Positions 1 to 7,933 of a DNA stretch of 64,000 bases are shown one piece after another. The stretch is taken from assembly GCA_025846845.1 (NCBI GenBank), contig JAOYTL010000019.1:1-64000 (forward strand). Direction: 5' to 3'. The first letter of the stretch is position 1, and every line of letters starts with the position of its first letter. The position numbers and the translations under genes are program-made. The DNA is from Alloboseaceae bacterium BT-24-1. GTDB taxonomy: Bacteria > Pseudomonadota > Alphaproteobacteria > Rhizobiales > Beijerinckiaceae. The notes below the pieces were generated by a model. That model was not told the DNA's origin. It saw only the letters and a list, made by a program, of their open reading frames with translations, and did not search any database.

Positions 1-125
1 GTAGAACAACGCCTCCTGCGCCACCTGTCGCTCGCCCATCATCGCGCCGCCCTCCATCCACGAGCACGACTGAATCAGGACTTCACCACCTCAGCAACGC
101 CGACTTTTTCAACGCTATCGGCGCG
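1..125 (-). mobile_element. edge of an IS1182-like insertion sequence with transposase N-terminus
   Basis: Read on the minus strand, an open frame starting at ATG 57 (or the ATG pair at 42/39) runs off the left edge and encodes MMGERQVAQEALFY. I recognise this as the usual beginning of IS1182-type DDE transposases, which continue with a stretch like EFSLERHVPADH. Upstream of the start, around 99-122, is a segment with TTTTTCAACG flanked by GCCGA and TCGGC, typical of the terminal part of such elements. The exact IS end and target duplication cannot be seen because most of the element lies outside the window. From about 125 to 347 I see no gene. Confidence 0.5.
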
Positions 126-347
126 ATGCAGATTCGAACGTTGCTGACTTAGGCTTCCAGTCCGTCCCTGTCAGGCGTTCCCCAAAATTTGCCGTATCGC
201 GGACTGAGGGTCGGATTGGCCTTTCCTCTCATCGCATTTGGCCTCGGATCACCCCGTTTTCTCGCGTCCGGTCTGAAGCCACGCACTGCATGGCGAACTT
301 TGGTTCATCGCGGCCGGCCGCCAGCTAAAATCGGTGATTAGGATCGC

Positions 348-376
348 TTGACAACGAAATCGCACCGTGAAACGTT
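348..376 (+). promoter_or_regulatory. candidate sigma-70 promoter of the hydantoinase operon
   Basis: A perfect -35 hexamer TTGACA lies at 348-353. Seventeen bases downstream, at 371-376, is a poor -10 (AACGTT) that coincides with the core of the first LacI-type operator. A promoter whose -10 is buried in an operator is a normal arrangement for repression. The first gene starts at 414, leaving a leader of roughly 30 nt. The weak -10 keeps the confidence modest. Confidence 0.5.
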
Positions 377-380
377 TCCA
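367..380. promoter_or_regulatory. LacI-family operator O1
   Basis: GTGAAACGTTTCCA is an imperfect dyad centred on the CG at 373/374, with 5 of 7 half-site positions symmetric. It has the central CpG and AACGTT core typical of LacI/GalR-family operators. It overlaps the predicted -10 and lies 20 bp from the second site, about two helical turns, so both can be bound on the same DNA face. Confidence 0.7.
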
Positions 381-386
381 AAAAAT

Positions 387-400
387 TGGAAACGTTTCCA
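387..400. promoter_or_regulatory. LacI-family operator O2, perfect palindrome
   Basis: TGGAAACGTTTCCA is a perfect 14-bp palindrome centred at 393/394, just upstream of the ribosome-binding site of the first gene. The LacI-type regulator encoded in the same operon (10979-12055) is the obvious candidate to bind it. The pairing is inferred from proximity and from the family's operator style. Confidence 0.8.
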
Positions 401-413
401 CGAGGGGATTGCC

Positions 414-1982
414 ATGGTTTGTAACTCTCTCAATCGCCGAGCTTTCCTCCAGGGCGGCGCCGCTGCCGTCGGGGGCGGTGGCCTCCCGTTTCCCGTGCGG
501 GCGGCTGACGAGCGCTCCCTGGTGGTGGCGATCCCTTCGAACCCGTCGACCTTCGATCCCATCAATCAGGGCAATCACGACGCCATGGTGGTCAATCAGC
601 TGATTTTCGAGAACCTGATCGAGATCGATGGCGAAGGTCGCCGTCGCCCCATGCTTGCGAAGACGATGCCGGCGATCTCAGCTGATCGAACCGAGTATGT
701 CTTCGAGCTGCGCGACGACGTCGCGTTCCAGAACGGCCAGCCGTTCACTGCAGAGGATGTGAAGTATAGCTACGACTATATTCTCGATCCGGCTCATAAG
801 GCGCTGCGGCGCTCGGTCTGGACGAACATCGAATCCGTCGATGTCCTGGGACATCACAAGGTGCGCTTCAAGCTGAAGGCGCCTTTCCGGCCCTTTCTCG
901 ACTACATGACCAAATACATGGGGATCTTTCCGGCGGGGAGCCGCGAGAAATACGGTAACGAGGTCTTCCAGCAGAAGCCCGAGGGGCTGGGAACCGGGCC
1001 CGGCATCTTCGTCTCGGCGCGGTCCAACGATGTCGTCGAATTCCGCCGCAACCCGAATTACTGGCGCAAGGATTTCCCGGCATGGGACCGTCTTCGGGTG
1101 CGGATCGTCTCCGAGGAGGCGGCCCGGGTCGCTGCGCTGTTGTCGAAGTCGGTTCACATCGTCGGCGCGCCGCCCGTCCGCGACTACGTTCGCCTGAAGC
1201 AGGCCAAGGCGCAGGGCCTCACCGGAGGCAGCCGCCCGGCGCTCGGCAGCATGATGCTGATGATCCACAACACCCGCAAGCCGCCGTTCGACGACCCCAA
1301 TTTCCGCAAGGCGGTCTCGCTGGCGACCGATCGCAAGACCATCGCCGAGAAGATCTTCAACGGCCTGGTTGAGCCTTCGGCGGTGCCGGCGCCGGCCTCG
1401 GCCTGGTGGTACAACGCCAAGGCGGCCGAGGGGCTGACTTTCAATCTCGACAAGGCGAAGGCCTACCTCGCCAAATCCCGCTATGCGTCCGGCGCTGAGT
1501 TCGAGCTGCTCTATTCGTCGCAAGGCTATCTGCTGGATGTCGCGGATGCGGCCCTGTTCATTCAGGCATCGCTCGCGCGGCTCGGGATCAAGGTGAAGCT
1601 CCAGCCGCTCGAGACCGGCCAACTCATCGGGCAGGTCTTCGCCGGAAACCAGACCTCTGTACTGATGGCCGTGATCGGGCCGTCCGACCCGACCTTCATC
1701 ATCCAGGGCATCTATACGCCGAACCAGGTGATGACGCGCAGCTCCGGCTACAGCAACGACCGGCTCGATGCCCTCCTGGCCGACAGTTTCCGCGTTGATG
1801 ACGAGGCATCGCTCGGGCCGATCCTCGCGGACATGCAGGCGATCCTGGCGGAGGATTCGCCCTCGACCTGGATCGGCGCGGTCCACAGCTTCAATCTCTG
1901 GCGAACCAACGTGCAGGGCTTCGAGCCCAATACGGGGATAACGCTCCGCCTGACCGACGTGGCCATGACCGACGCACGCTGA
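414..1982 (+). CDS. ABC transporter substrate-binding protein, family 5 (peptide/opine/nickel type)
   Basis: Periplasmic binding component of a peptide-type ABC importer, 522 residues, the usual length for SBP family 5. The N-terminus carries a twin-arginine motif (NRRAFLQGG, residues 7-15) followed by a small hydrophobic stretch and a likely cleavage site near VRAADE, so export by Tat is probable. Family features follow: the N-terminal lobe FDPINQGNHDAMVVNQLIFE, then FTAEDVKYSYDYILDP, and the C-terminal half with PPFDDPNFRKAVSLATDR. I chose ATG 414 because GAGGGG (402-407) lies just upstream and because earlier in-frame starts would sit on the promoter and operators. It is the first gene of the operon. 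The substrate cannot be read from sequence; context suggests a cyclic amide or a modified amino acid. Confidence 0.9.
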   Translation: MVCNSLNRRAFLQGGAAAVGGGGLPFPVRAADERSLVVAIPSNPSTFDPINQGNHDAMVVNQLIFENLIEIDGEGRRRPMLAKTMPAISADRTEYVFELRDDVAFQNGQPFTAEDVKYSYDYILDPAHKALRRSVWTNIESVDVLGHHKVRFKLKAPFRPFLDYMTKYMGIFPAGSREKYGNEVFQQKPEGLGTGPGIFVSARSNDVVEFRRNPNYWRKDFPAWDRLRVRIVSEEAARVAALLSKSVHIVGAPPVRDYVRLKQAKAQGLTGGSRPALGSMMLMIHNTRKPPFDDPNFRKAVSLATDRKTIAEKIFNGLVEPSAVPAPASAWWYNAKAAEGLTFNLDKAKAYLAKSRYASGAEFELLYSSQGYLLDVADAALFIQASLARLGIKVKLQPLETGQLIGQVFAGNQTSVLMAVIGPSDPTFIIQGIYTPNQVMTRSSGYSNDRLDALLADSFRVDDEASLGPILADMQAILAEDSPSTWIGAVHSFNLWRTNVQGFEPNTGITLRLTDVAMTDAR

Positions 1983-1992
1983 GGCGAAAACC

Positions 1993-2928
1993 ATGTGGTT
2001 CGCGGGTCGAATAGTCAGCAGTCTTGCGGTTCTCGCGGCGGTCAGCGTGGTGCTTTTTGCGCTCACGCGGCTGACGCCGTTGTCGCCGGCGCGGATCGTG
2101 CTCGGCGCCGATGCCACCGCCGAGCAGATCCAGGCATTCGAGCATGACCGCGGTCTCGATCGCAGCCTGCCAGCGCAGTATTCGGCCTGGGTTGCGCAGC
2201 TTCCCCGCTCAGGGTTCGGGCAGTCCTATATCACCGGCCGCTCCATCGATCTCGAGCTCCTGGAAAGCCTGCCTGTCACGGTCGAGCTGGTAGCGGTCAC
2301 CTTTCTGCTGACGCTCGCCGGCGCGGTCCCACTCGGTCTCATCGCAGCGCTGACCGAAGACCGCTGGCCGGACCATCTGATCCGCATGCTGTCCCTGATG
2401 GCCGTGTCGGTTCCGGGATTCTGGCTTGCCCTGATCCTGATCCGCGTCTTCGCCGTCAAGCTGGGCTGGGTGCCGCCCATCGGGATCACGCCGCTCGCCG
2501 AGGGCTGGTACGCTCATTTCACCTCTCTGGTGCTGCCCGCCCTGTCGATCGCGCTCTACTATATCGGTGCGCTGAGCCGCCTGATGCGTGCTGCCGTCAT
2601 CGAGGTCCTGGGGCAGGACTATGTCCGCACCGCACGTTCACTCGGCCTGAGCCGAGGGCTGGTGGCCCGCTACGTGGTCAAGAACGCGTTGCCGCCCTTC
2701 GTCAGCGTCGCCGGCATGTCGTTCGGCTACATGTTCGGCTGGGCGATCATCATCGAGCTGGTCTTCAACTTACCTGGCCTGTCGCGGGCCTTGCTGACCG
2801 CCATCACGCAGCGCGACTACCCGATGATCCAGGCAACCGTCCTGGTCGTCACGGCGATGTTCATCGTCTCGAACCTTGTCGCCGATCTCATCCAAAGGCT
2901 GCTCAACCCGAGGCTGAGACATGCTTGA
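1993..2928 (+). CDS. ABC transporter permease, DppB/OppB type
   Basis: First inner-membrane permease of the importer, 311 residues with about six membrane segments. It has the DppB-type N-terminus (a first helix, then FALTRLTPLSPARIVLG) and the periplasmic stretch before SLPVTVELVAVTF. The cytoplasmic EAA loop contacting the ATPases is visible as EVLGQDYVRTARSLGLS. It begins 10 bp after the binding-protein stop and overlaps the next permease by 8 bp, so translation is probably coupled. Confidence 0.92.
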   Translation: MWFAGRIVSSLAVLAAVSVVLFALTRLTPLSPARIVLGADATAEQIQAFEHDRGLDRSLPAQYSAWVAQLPRSGFGQSYITGRSIDLELLESLPVTVELVAVTFLLTLAGAVPLGLIAALTEDRWPDHLIRMLSLMAVSVPGFWLALILIRVFAVKLGWVPPIGITPLAEGWYAHFTSLVLPALSIALYYIGALSRLMRAAVIEVLGQDYVRTARSLGLSRGLVARYVVKNALPPFVSVAGMSFGYMFGWAIIIELVFNLPGLSRALLTAITQRDYPMIQATVLVVTAMFIVSNLVADLIQRLLNPRLRHA

Positions 2929-3886
2929 CGTCGTGCGCTCCACGGACGCTGCGTCCGCGGCAGAGGCCTCCAGAGCCAGACGCCCGCGTCCGCTCTCCGG
3001 GCTTGCCGGTCTCGTGCGCCGCCTTGCCGGAACCCGGATCGGCCTGGTCGGCCTGGTGATCGTCGGCTTGCTCAGCCTGGCAGCGCTGTCCGCACCCTGG
3101 CTCCCGCTGCACGATCCTCTCGACCTCATGATGGAGCATCGGCTGGAGCCCCCGGGCGCGTCGTTCCTCCTCGGTACAGACGAGATGGGGCGTGACATCT
3201 TCGCCAGGCTCGTATGGGGGGCGCGGGGCTCACTGATGATCGGCGTGTTGACCGTTGCCATCGGGCTCTCGGGCGGTCTCTTCGTCGGGACGCTCTCCGG
3301 CTATTACAGCGGGACGCTGGTCGAGAGTGTCCTGCTAGGCCTCATGGACATCTTCGCGGCGATTCCGCTGCTCGTCTGGGCCATCGCGATCGTCGGCATC
3401 TTCGGCACCGGGCCGGTGCAACTGGGCCCGCTCCTGCTCCCGAACGAAGCCAAGATCATCCTGCTCGTCGGGCTGCTCTTCATTCCCGGCCTGGCGCGCG
3501 TCGCCCACGGCCTGGCCCTGGCCGAGGCCAAGGCGGACTATGTCGCGGCGCGACGCCTGCAAGGCGCGGGGGCGTGGTCGATCATGACCAGCGACATCCT
3601 GCCCAACATCCTCTCGCCGATCTTCGTGCAGGTAAGCGTGCTGATCGGCATCGGCATCATCATCGAGGCGTCGCTCAGCTTCATCGGCCTCGGCGTGCAG
3701 CCGCCGACGCCGAGCTGGGGCGGCATGCTGGCCGATGCGCGTTCGCTCGCCTTCTCGGACGAGTGGTGGGTCGCGACCTGGCCGGGCCTGGCCATCTTCC
3801 TGGCGGTGATCGGCTTCAATCTGCTCGGCGATGCGCTCCGGACGGTACTCGATCCCCGGCGACGCGACGGAGGGCCGGCCCTATGA
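2921..3886 (+). CDS. ABC transporter permease, DppC/OppC type
   Basis: Second permease, 321 residues. The N-terminus is long and basic before the first membrane helix, followed by the conserved FLLGTDEMGRDIFARLVWGA, which marks DppC-type subunits. The EAA loop is degenerate but recognisable after AEAKADYVAARRLQGAG, and the C-terminus contains the usual SLSFIGLGVQPPTPSWGGML. It overlaps both neighbours (8 bp upstream, ATGA downstream) and forms the membrane channel with the DppB-like partner. Confidence 0.92.
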   Translation: MLDVVRSTDAASAAEASRARRPRPLSGLAGLVRRLAGTRIGLVGLVIVGLLSLAALSAPWLPLHDPLDLMMEHRLEPPGASFLLGTDEMGRDIFARLVWGARGSLMIGVLTVAIGLSGGLFVGTLSGYYSGTLVESVLLGLMDIFAAIPLLVWAIAIVGIFGTGPVQLGPLLLPNEAKIILLVGLLFIPGLARVAHGLALAEAKADYVAARRLQGAGAWSIMTSDILPNILSPIFVQVSVLIGIGIIIEASLSFIGLGVQPPTPSWGGMLADARSLAFSDEWWVATWPGLAIFLAVIGFNLLGDALRTVLDPRRRDGGPAL

Positions 3887-4833
3887 CGGCTCCTGCGCTG
3901 TCCCTCTCCGATCTGTCCGTCGCCTTCGGCCCCGAGATCGCAGCCCGGAAGGTCGTCCACGGCGTGACGCTTCAGGTCATGGCCGGCGAGAAGCTGGCGA
4001 TCGTCGGCGAGTCGGGCTCCGGCAAGAGCGTCACGGCACTCGCCGTCATGCACCAGCTCGGACGCGCCGGTCGCATCGTCGGCGGCTCGATGCGCCTCGA
4101 CGGCGAGGACATCACCAGCCTGCCCGAAAGCGCCTGCCACGAGCTGCGCGGCCGCAAGGTGGCGATGATCTTCCAGGATCCGATGACCGCCCTCAATCCC
4201 GCCTTCACCGTCGGCCGGCAACTCGTGGACGCCATCCGCAGCCATGACGACCCCGGCCGCAAGGCGGCCTGGTCGGAGGCCGAGCAACTCCTCGCCAAGG
4301 TCGGCATCGACGACCCGCGCCGTCGAAGCGGCCAATATCCCCACGAACTCAGCGGCGGCATGCGCCAGCGTGTCCTCATCGCCATGGCCATTGCCTGCCG
4401 GCCGCGTCTGCTGATCGCGGACGAACCCACGACGGCGCTCGACGTCACCGTTCAGGCGCAGGTGGTCGCGCTGCTGCGCGATATCTGCGCCAGCTCCGGG
4501 ATCGCCTTGCTGTTCATCTCGCACAATCTCGATCTGGTTGCGGAGTTCTGCGACCGGATCGCGGTGATGTATCGCGGCCGGATCGTGGAATCCGGCAGCG
4601 CCGAAGCGATCTTCAGCGCTCCGCGCCACCCCTATACGCGCCTCCTGCTGGACGCCGTGCCGCGACCGGGCCGCCCACTGCGGACAGCTGCCCCAGCACC
4701 CCTGGCCGAGAGTCCGGGCGAGGGCGCTTGCGACTACTTCTCCCGCTGCCGCCTGGCGGATGCGGATTGCCATGTGCGGCCTGCCCTGCGCGGCGCGGGG
4801 ACGCATTTGAGCGCCTGCTGGCGGAGCGCCTGA
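3883..4833 (+). CDS. ABC transporter ATP-binding protein, DppD/OppD type
   Basis: First ATPase of the importer, 316 residues. Walker A is GESGSGKS (42-49), the Q-loop sits in MIFQDPMTALNP, the signature is LSGGMRQRV and Walker B is LLIADEPTTALD. The C-terminus has the oligopeptide-transporter extension with clustered cysteines (CDYFSRCRLADADCH), which in this family can hold an iron-sulfur cluster. The open frame runs much further upstream in the shadow of the permease gene; ATG 3883 overlaps the permease stop as ATGA and gives the family-length protein. Confidence 0.92.
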   Translation: MTAPALSLSDLSVAFGPEIAARKVVHGVTLQVMAGEKLAIVGESGSGKSVTALAVMHQLGRAGRIVGGSMRLDGEDITSLPESACHELRGRKVAMIFQDPMTALNPAFTVGRQLVDAIRSHDDPGRKAAWSEAEQLLAKVGIDDPRRRSGQYPHELSGGMRQRVLIAMAIACRPRLLIADEPTTALDVTVQAQVVALLRDICASSGIALLFISHNLDLVAEFCDRIAVMYRGRIVESGSAEAIFSAPRHPYTRLLLDAVPRPGRPLRTAAPAPLAESPGEGACDYFSRCRLADADCHVRPALRGAGTHLSACWRSA

Positions 4834-4834
4834 C

Positions 4835-5824
4835 ATGACGCACGCACAGGGATCCGCATCACCGCTTCTGGCCGCCGCGAGCGCCGGCCGACGCTATCCG
4901 GTCGCGCATTCGCCGCTGGCGCGCCTGTTCGACCGGCGCACGACGCCTGCGCTGCTGGGGGCGAGTTTCGAGGTCCAGGCCGGTGATATCCTCGGGATCG
5001 TCGGCGAGAGCGGCAGTGGCAAGTCGACGCTCGCGCGGCTTCTTGTCGGTCTCGACCGTCCGAGCAGCGGCCGTGTTCTGTTCGAGGGGCGCGATCTGTC
5101 CTCATTCACGGCCGCGGACTGGCAGCGTTTCCGAAACCGCGTCCAGTTCGTCTTTCAGGGTGCGCACACGGCGCTGAACCCTCGCAAGACCGTTGCGCGC
5201 AGCTTGAGCGAAGCCTTTCCGGAACCGCCCACGTCTGGGGCGCTCAATGCCTTGCTGGCTCAGGTCAGCCTCGGGCCGGAACTGCTCGACCGGCTGCCGC
5301 ATCAATTGTCGGGCGGACAGAAGCAGCGCGTCGGGATCGCCCGTGCCCTGGCGCGCCAGCCGGAGGTGCTGATCGCCGACGAGCCGACATCGGCGCTCGA
5401 CGTCTCGGTGCAGAGCGAGATCGTCGCGCTGCTGCAGCAACTGCATCGCGAACGGCGGCTGACGCTGGTGATCATCAGCCACGATCTCGGTCTCGTCGGG
5501 GCGTTCTGCGACCGCGTGCTGGTCATGTATGCCGGACGCATCGTCGAGACGGGGCCAGCCGCGCAGATCCTGGCGGAACCGGCGCATCCCTATACGGAGC
5601 GCCTGGTGGCCGCCATTCCGCGCGGGCTCGCCGGCCGCAACCGCCAGGCCGATCCGCCGCTCTCCGAGGCCGCCCGTCATGGCGGCTGCCCTTTTGAACC
5701 CCGTTGCAGCAACCGGATTCCGATCTGCGCGCAAGGTGAACCGCCCGAGGTCCTCCTCGGCGACCGGCTCGTCGCCTGCCACCTCGCGCCATCTCGGCCC
5801 ATCATCGCGGAGACCAACCCATGA
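4835..5824 (+). CDS. ABC transporter ATP-binding protein, DppF/OppF type
   Basis: Second ATPase, 329 residues. Walker A is GESGSGKST (about 57-65), signature LSGGQKQRVGIARAL, Walker B VLIADEPTSALDVS, H-loop IISHDLG. The C-terminal cysteine-containing extension (GGCPFEPRCSNRIPICAQ) is typical of DppF/OppF. The N-terminus has the RRYPVAHSPLARLFDRR spacer seen where this subunit takes over from DppD. It starts one base after the DppD-like stop and overlaps hyuA by ATGA, tying import directly to ring-opening. Confidence 0.92.
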   Translation: MTHAQGSASPLLAAASAGRRYPVAHSPLARLFDRRTTPALLGASFEVQAGDILGIVGESGSGKSTLARLLVGLDRPSSGRVLFEGRDLSSFTAADWQRFRNRVQFVFQGAHTALNPRKTVARSLSEAFPEPPTSGALNALLAQVSLGPELLDRLPHQLSGGQKQRVGIARALARQPEVLIADEPTSALDVSVQSEIVALLQQLHRERRLTLVIISHDLGLVGAFCDRVLVMYAGRIVETGPAAQILAEPAHPYTERLVAAIPRGLAGRNRQADPPLSEAARHGGCPFEPRCSNRIPICAQGEPPEVLLGDRLVACHLAPSRPIIAETNP

Positions 5825-7929
5825 CAACGCGCTCGTTTCGCGTGGGCGCCGATATTGGCGGCACATTCACCGACATCACATTCCTGGAAAACGGGGAGAA
5901 GGTTCACTCCTTCAAGCACCCGTCGACGCCGGACGACTACAGCCGCGGGATCGTCGACGGCATCCTGGCGCTGCTCGAACGCATCGGCGGCAAGGTGAGC
6001 GAGATCGAGGAGGTCGTGCACGCCACGACCGTGGCGACCAACGCCATCCTGGAAGGCAAGGGCGCCAAGACTGCGCTGCTGACGACACGCGGGTTCCGGG
6101 ACGTCCTCGAGCTCGGCCGGCTGCGCATGCCCGAGCTCTACAATCTCAACTACGAGAAACCGATGCCGCTCGTGCCACGCCACAGGCGCTACGAAATCCC
6201 CGAGCGCATCGGTGCGCGTGGCGAGGTCGTCCTGCCGCTCGACGAGAAGGCGGTGGCCGAGGTGGCGCGCCGCATCGCCGCCGACGGCACGCGCGCAGTC
6301 GCGGTGAGTTTCCTGCACGCCTATGCCAGTCCGCAGCACGAGCGGCGGACCTGCGAGATCCTGACCGAGGTCCTCGGCCCGGATGTCTTCGTCTGCTGCT
6401 CCAGCGATGTCCTGCCGGAGATCCGCGAATACGAGCGAACCAGCACGGTGGTGGTCAACGCCTATCTCGGACCGGTCGTGCGCTCCTATCTGAGGGCGTT
6501 GACGACCCGGTTGCGCGAGGTCGGCATTCACGCCCCGCTGCAGGTGATGCAGTCGAGCGGCGGCGTGATGAGCGCGCTGGCGGCGAGCGAGAAGCCGGCT
6601 TGCATCATCGAGTCCGGTCCCGCGGCCGGGGTCATCGCGGCGGCTCGCATCGGCGCGGCCGGCAGCTCCAGCGACATCATCACCATCGACATGGGCGGCA
6701 CCACCGCCAAGGCCGCGATCATCGAACAGGGCCAGCCCGCACGCACCACGGAGTACGAGGTCGGGGCCGGGATCAACATTTCGAGCAAGCTGGTCAAGGG
6801 CGGCGGACATGCTGTGAAGCTGCCGTTCATCGACGTCTCGGAGATCGGGGCCGGCGGCGGCAGTATCATCAGGGTCGATGCCGGCGGCCTGATCCAGGTC
6901 GGCCCCGACAGCGCCGGCGCCGTTCCGGGCCCGGCCTGCTATGGCACCGGCGGATCCCGGCCGACGCTGACCGACGCGCTCGTCATGCTGGGCTACATCA
7001 ATCCGGAATACATCGCCGGCGGCGCCGTGCGCCTCGACGCTGAGCGCTCCCGGCGAGCGCTCAGCGAGCAGGTCTGCGCGCCGACCGGCCTAGACCTCCA
7101 GGCTGCGGCGCATGGCGTCTACGCCATCGCGGCATCGACGATGATGCGCGCCGTCAAGGCCGTCTCGACCTATCGCGGACGCGACCCGCGCGATTTCACT
7201 CTGTTTGCATTCGGCGGCAACGGTCCGGCCGTGGCGGCCGAGATCGCGCGCCTCCTCGACATGAAGCGCGTCGTCGTCCCGTCCCATCCCGGCGTCTTCA
7301 GCGCGCTCGGGCTGCTTTATTCGATGACCGAGCACGACCTGATGCAAACCTATTTCTGTGCTCTGGATGAGGTCGACACCGACGAGCTCGACATTGCCTA
7401 CCGCAAGCTCGAGACGAGCATGGTCGCCGGCCTGGAGACGGACGGGTTCGCGAAGGAAGACATCGAGATCGATCGGCTCGCGGACCTGCGTTACGCCGGG
7501 CAGGCCTATGAGCTGACGATCGGGGTCGCCCGTCATCCGGACGGGGCGATCGATATCGAGGCCACGAGCGAGGCATTCCATCGCGAGCACGAGCTGACCT
7601 ATGGCCATGCCTCGGCGAACGATCCACTCGAAATCGTCAACATCCGCATCACCGGACGCCCTCATAGCGAGAGCGCCACGGCCTACCGGCCATCGGCCCC
7701 TCAGGCGCAGACGGCATCATCTGGTACCCAAGCGGCGCGGATCTGCTGGTTCGGCGCGGAATGGGGCCACCTGCCGACACCGGTCATCACGCGCTGGGAC
7801 CTCGCTGCCGGCGACCGGGAAAGCCCGCTGATCGTCGAGGAATACGACGCCACCTGCGTCGTGCCGCCCGGCTGGACCGCGGGCTTGGACGAATTGGGCA
7901 ACCTCGTGCTCACAGCCTCCGAAAGGTAA
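5821..7929 (+). CDS. hyuA: hydantoinase/oxoprolinase subunit A (ATP-dependent)
   Basis: Large subunit of an ATP-dependent cyclic-amidase of the HyuA / N-methylhydantoinase / 5-oxoprolinase family. It activates and opens five-membered lactam or imide rings together with HyuB. The 702-residue length is normal. The ASKHA-type N-terminus RVGADIGGTFTDITF (about 6-20) is the nucleotide-binding start; the second half has IDMGGTTAKAAI and the glycine-rich GAGGGSIIRVDAGG, followed by the PGPACYGTGGSRPTLTDA signature. It overlaps the ATPase gene by 4 bp and is followed 4 bp later by hyuB. Family membership is clear. The ring (hydantoin, N-methylhydantoin, 5-oxoproline or other) is not determined by sequence. 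Confidence 0.93.
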   Translation: MTTRSFRVGADIGGTFTDITFLENGEKVHSFKHPSTPDDYSRGIVDGILALLERIGGKVSEIEEVVHATTVATNAILEGKGAKTALLTTRGFRDVLELGRLRMPELYNLNYEKPMPLVPRHRRYEIPERIGARGEVVLPLDEKAVAEVARRIAADGTRAVAVSFLHAYASPQHERRTCEILTEVLGPDVFVCCSSDVLPEIREYERTSTVVVNAYLGPVVRSYLRALTTRLREVGIHAPLQVMQSSGGVMSALAASEKPACIIESGPAAGVIAAARIGAAGSSSDIITIDMGGTTAKAAIIEQGQPARTTEYEVGAGINISSKLVKGGGHAVKLPFIDVSEIGAGGGSIIRVDAGGLIQVGPDSAGAVPGPACYGTGGSRPTLTDALVMLGYINPEYIAGGAVRLDAERSRRALSEQVCAPTGLDLQAAAHGVYAIAASTMMRAVKAVSTYRGRDPRDFTLFAFGGNGPAVAAEIARLLDMKRVVVPSHPGVFSALGLLYSMTEHDLMQTYFCALDEVDTDELDIAYRKLETSMVAGLETDGFAKEDIEIDRLADLRYAGQAYELTIGVARHPDGAIDIEATSEAFHREHELTYGHASANDPLEIVNIRITGRPHSESATAYRPSAPQAQTASSGTQAARICWFGAEWGHLPTPVITRWDLAAGDRESPLIVEEYDATCVVPPGWTAGLDELGNLVLTASER

Positions 7930-7933
7930 CGCC

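Noticed and set aside
678..2117. 479-codon minus-strand frame over the binding-protein gene
   Set aside because: Shadow of the substrate-binding protein and permease genes; no domain pattern.
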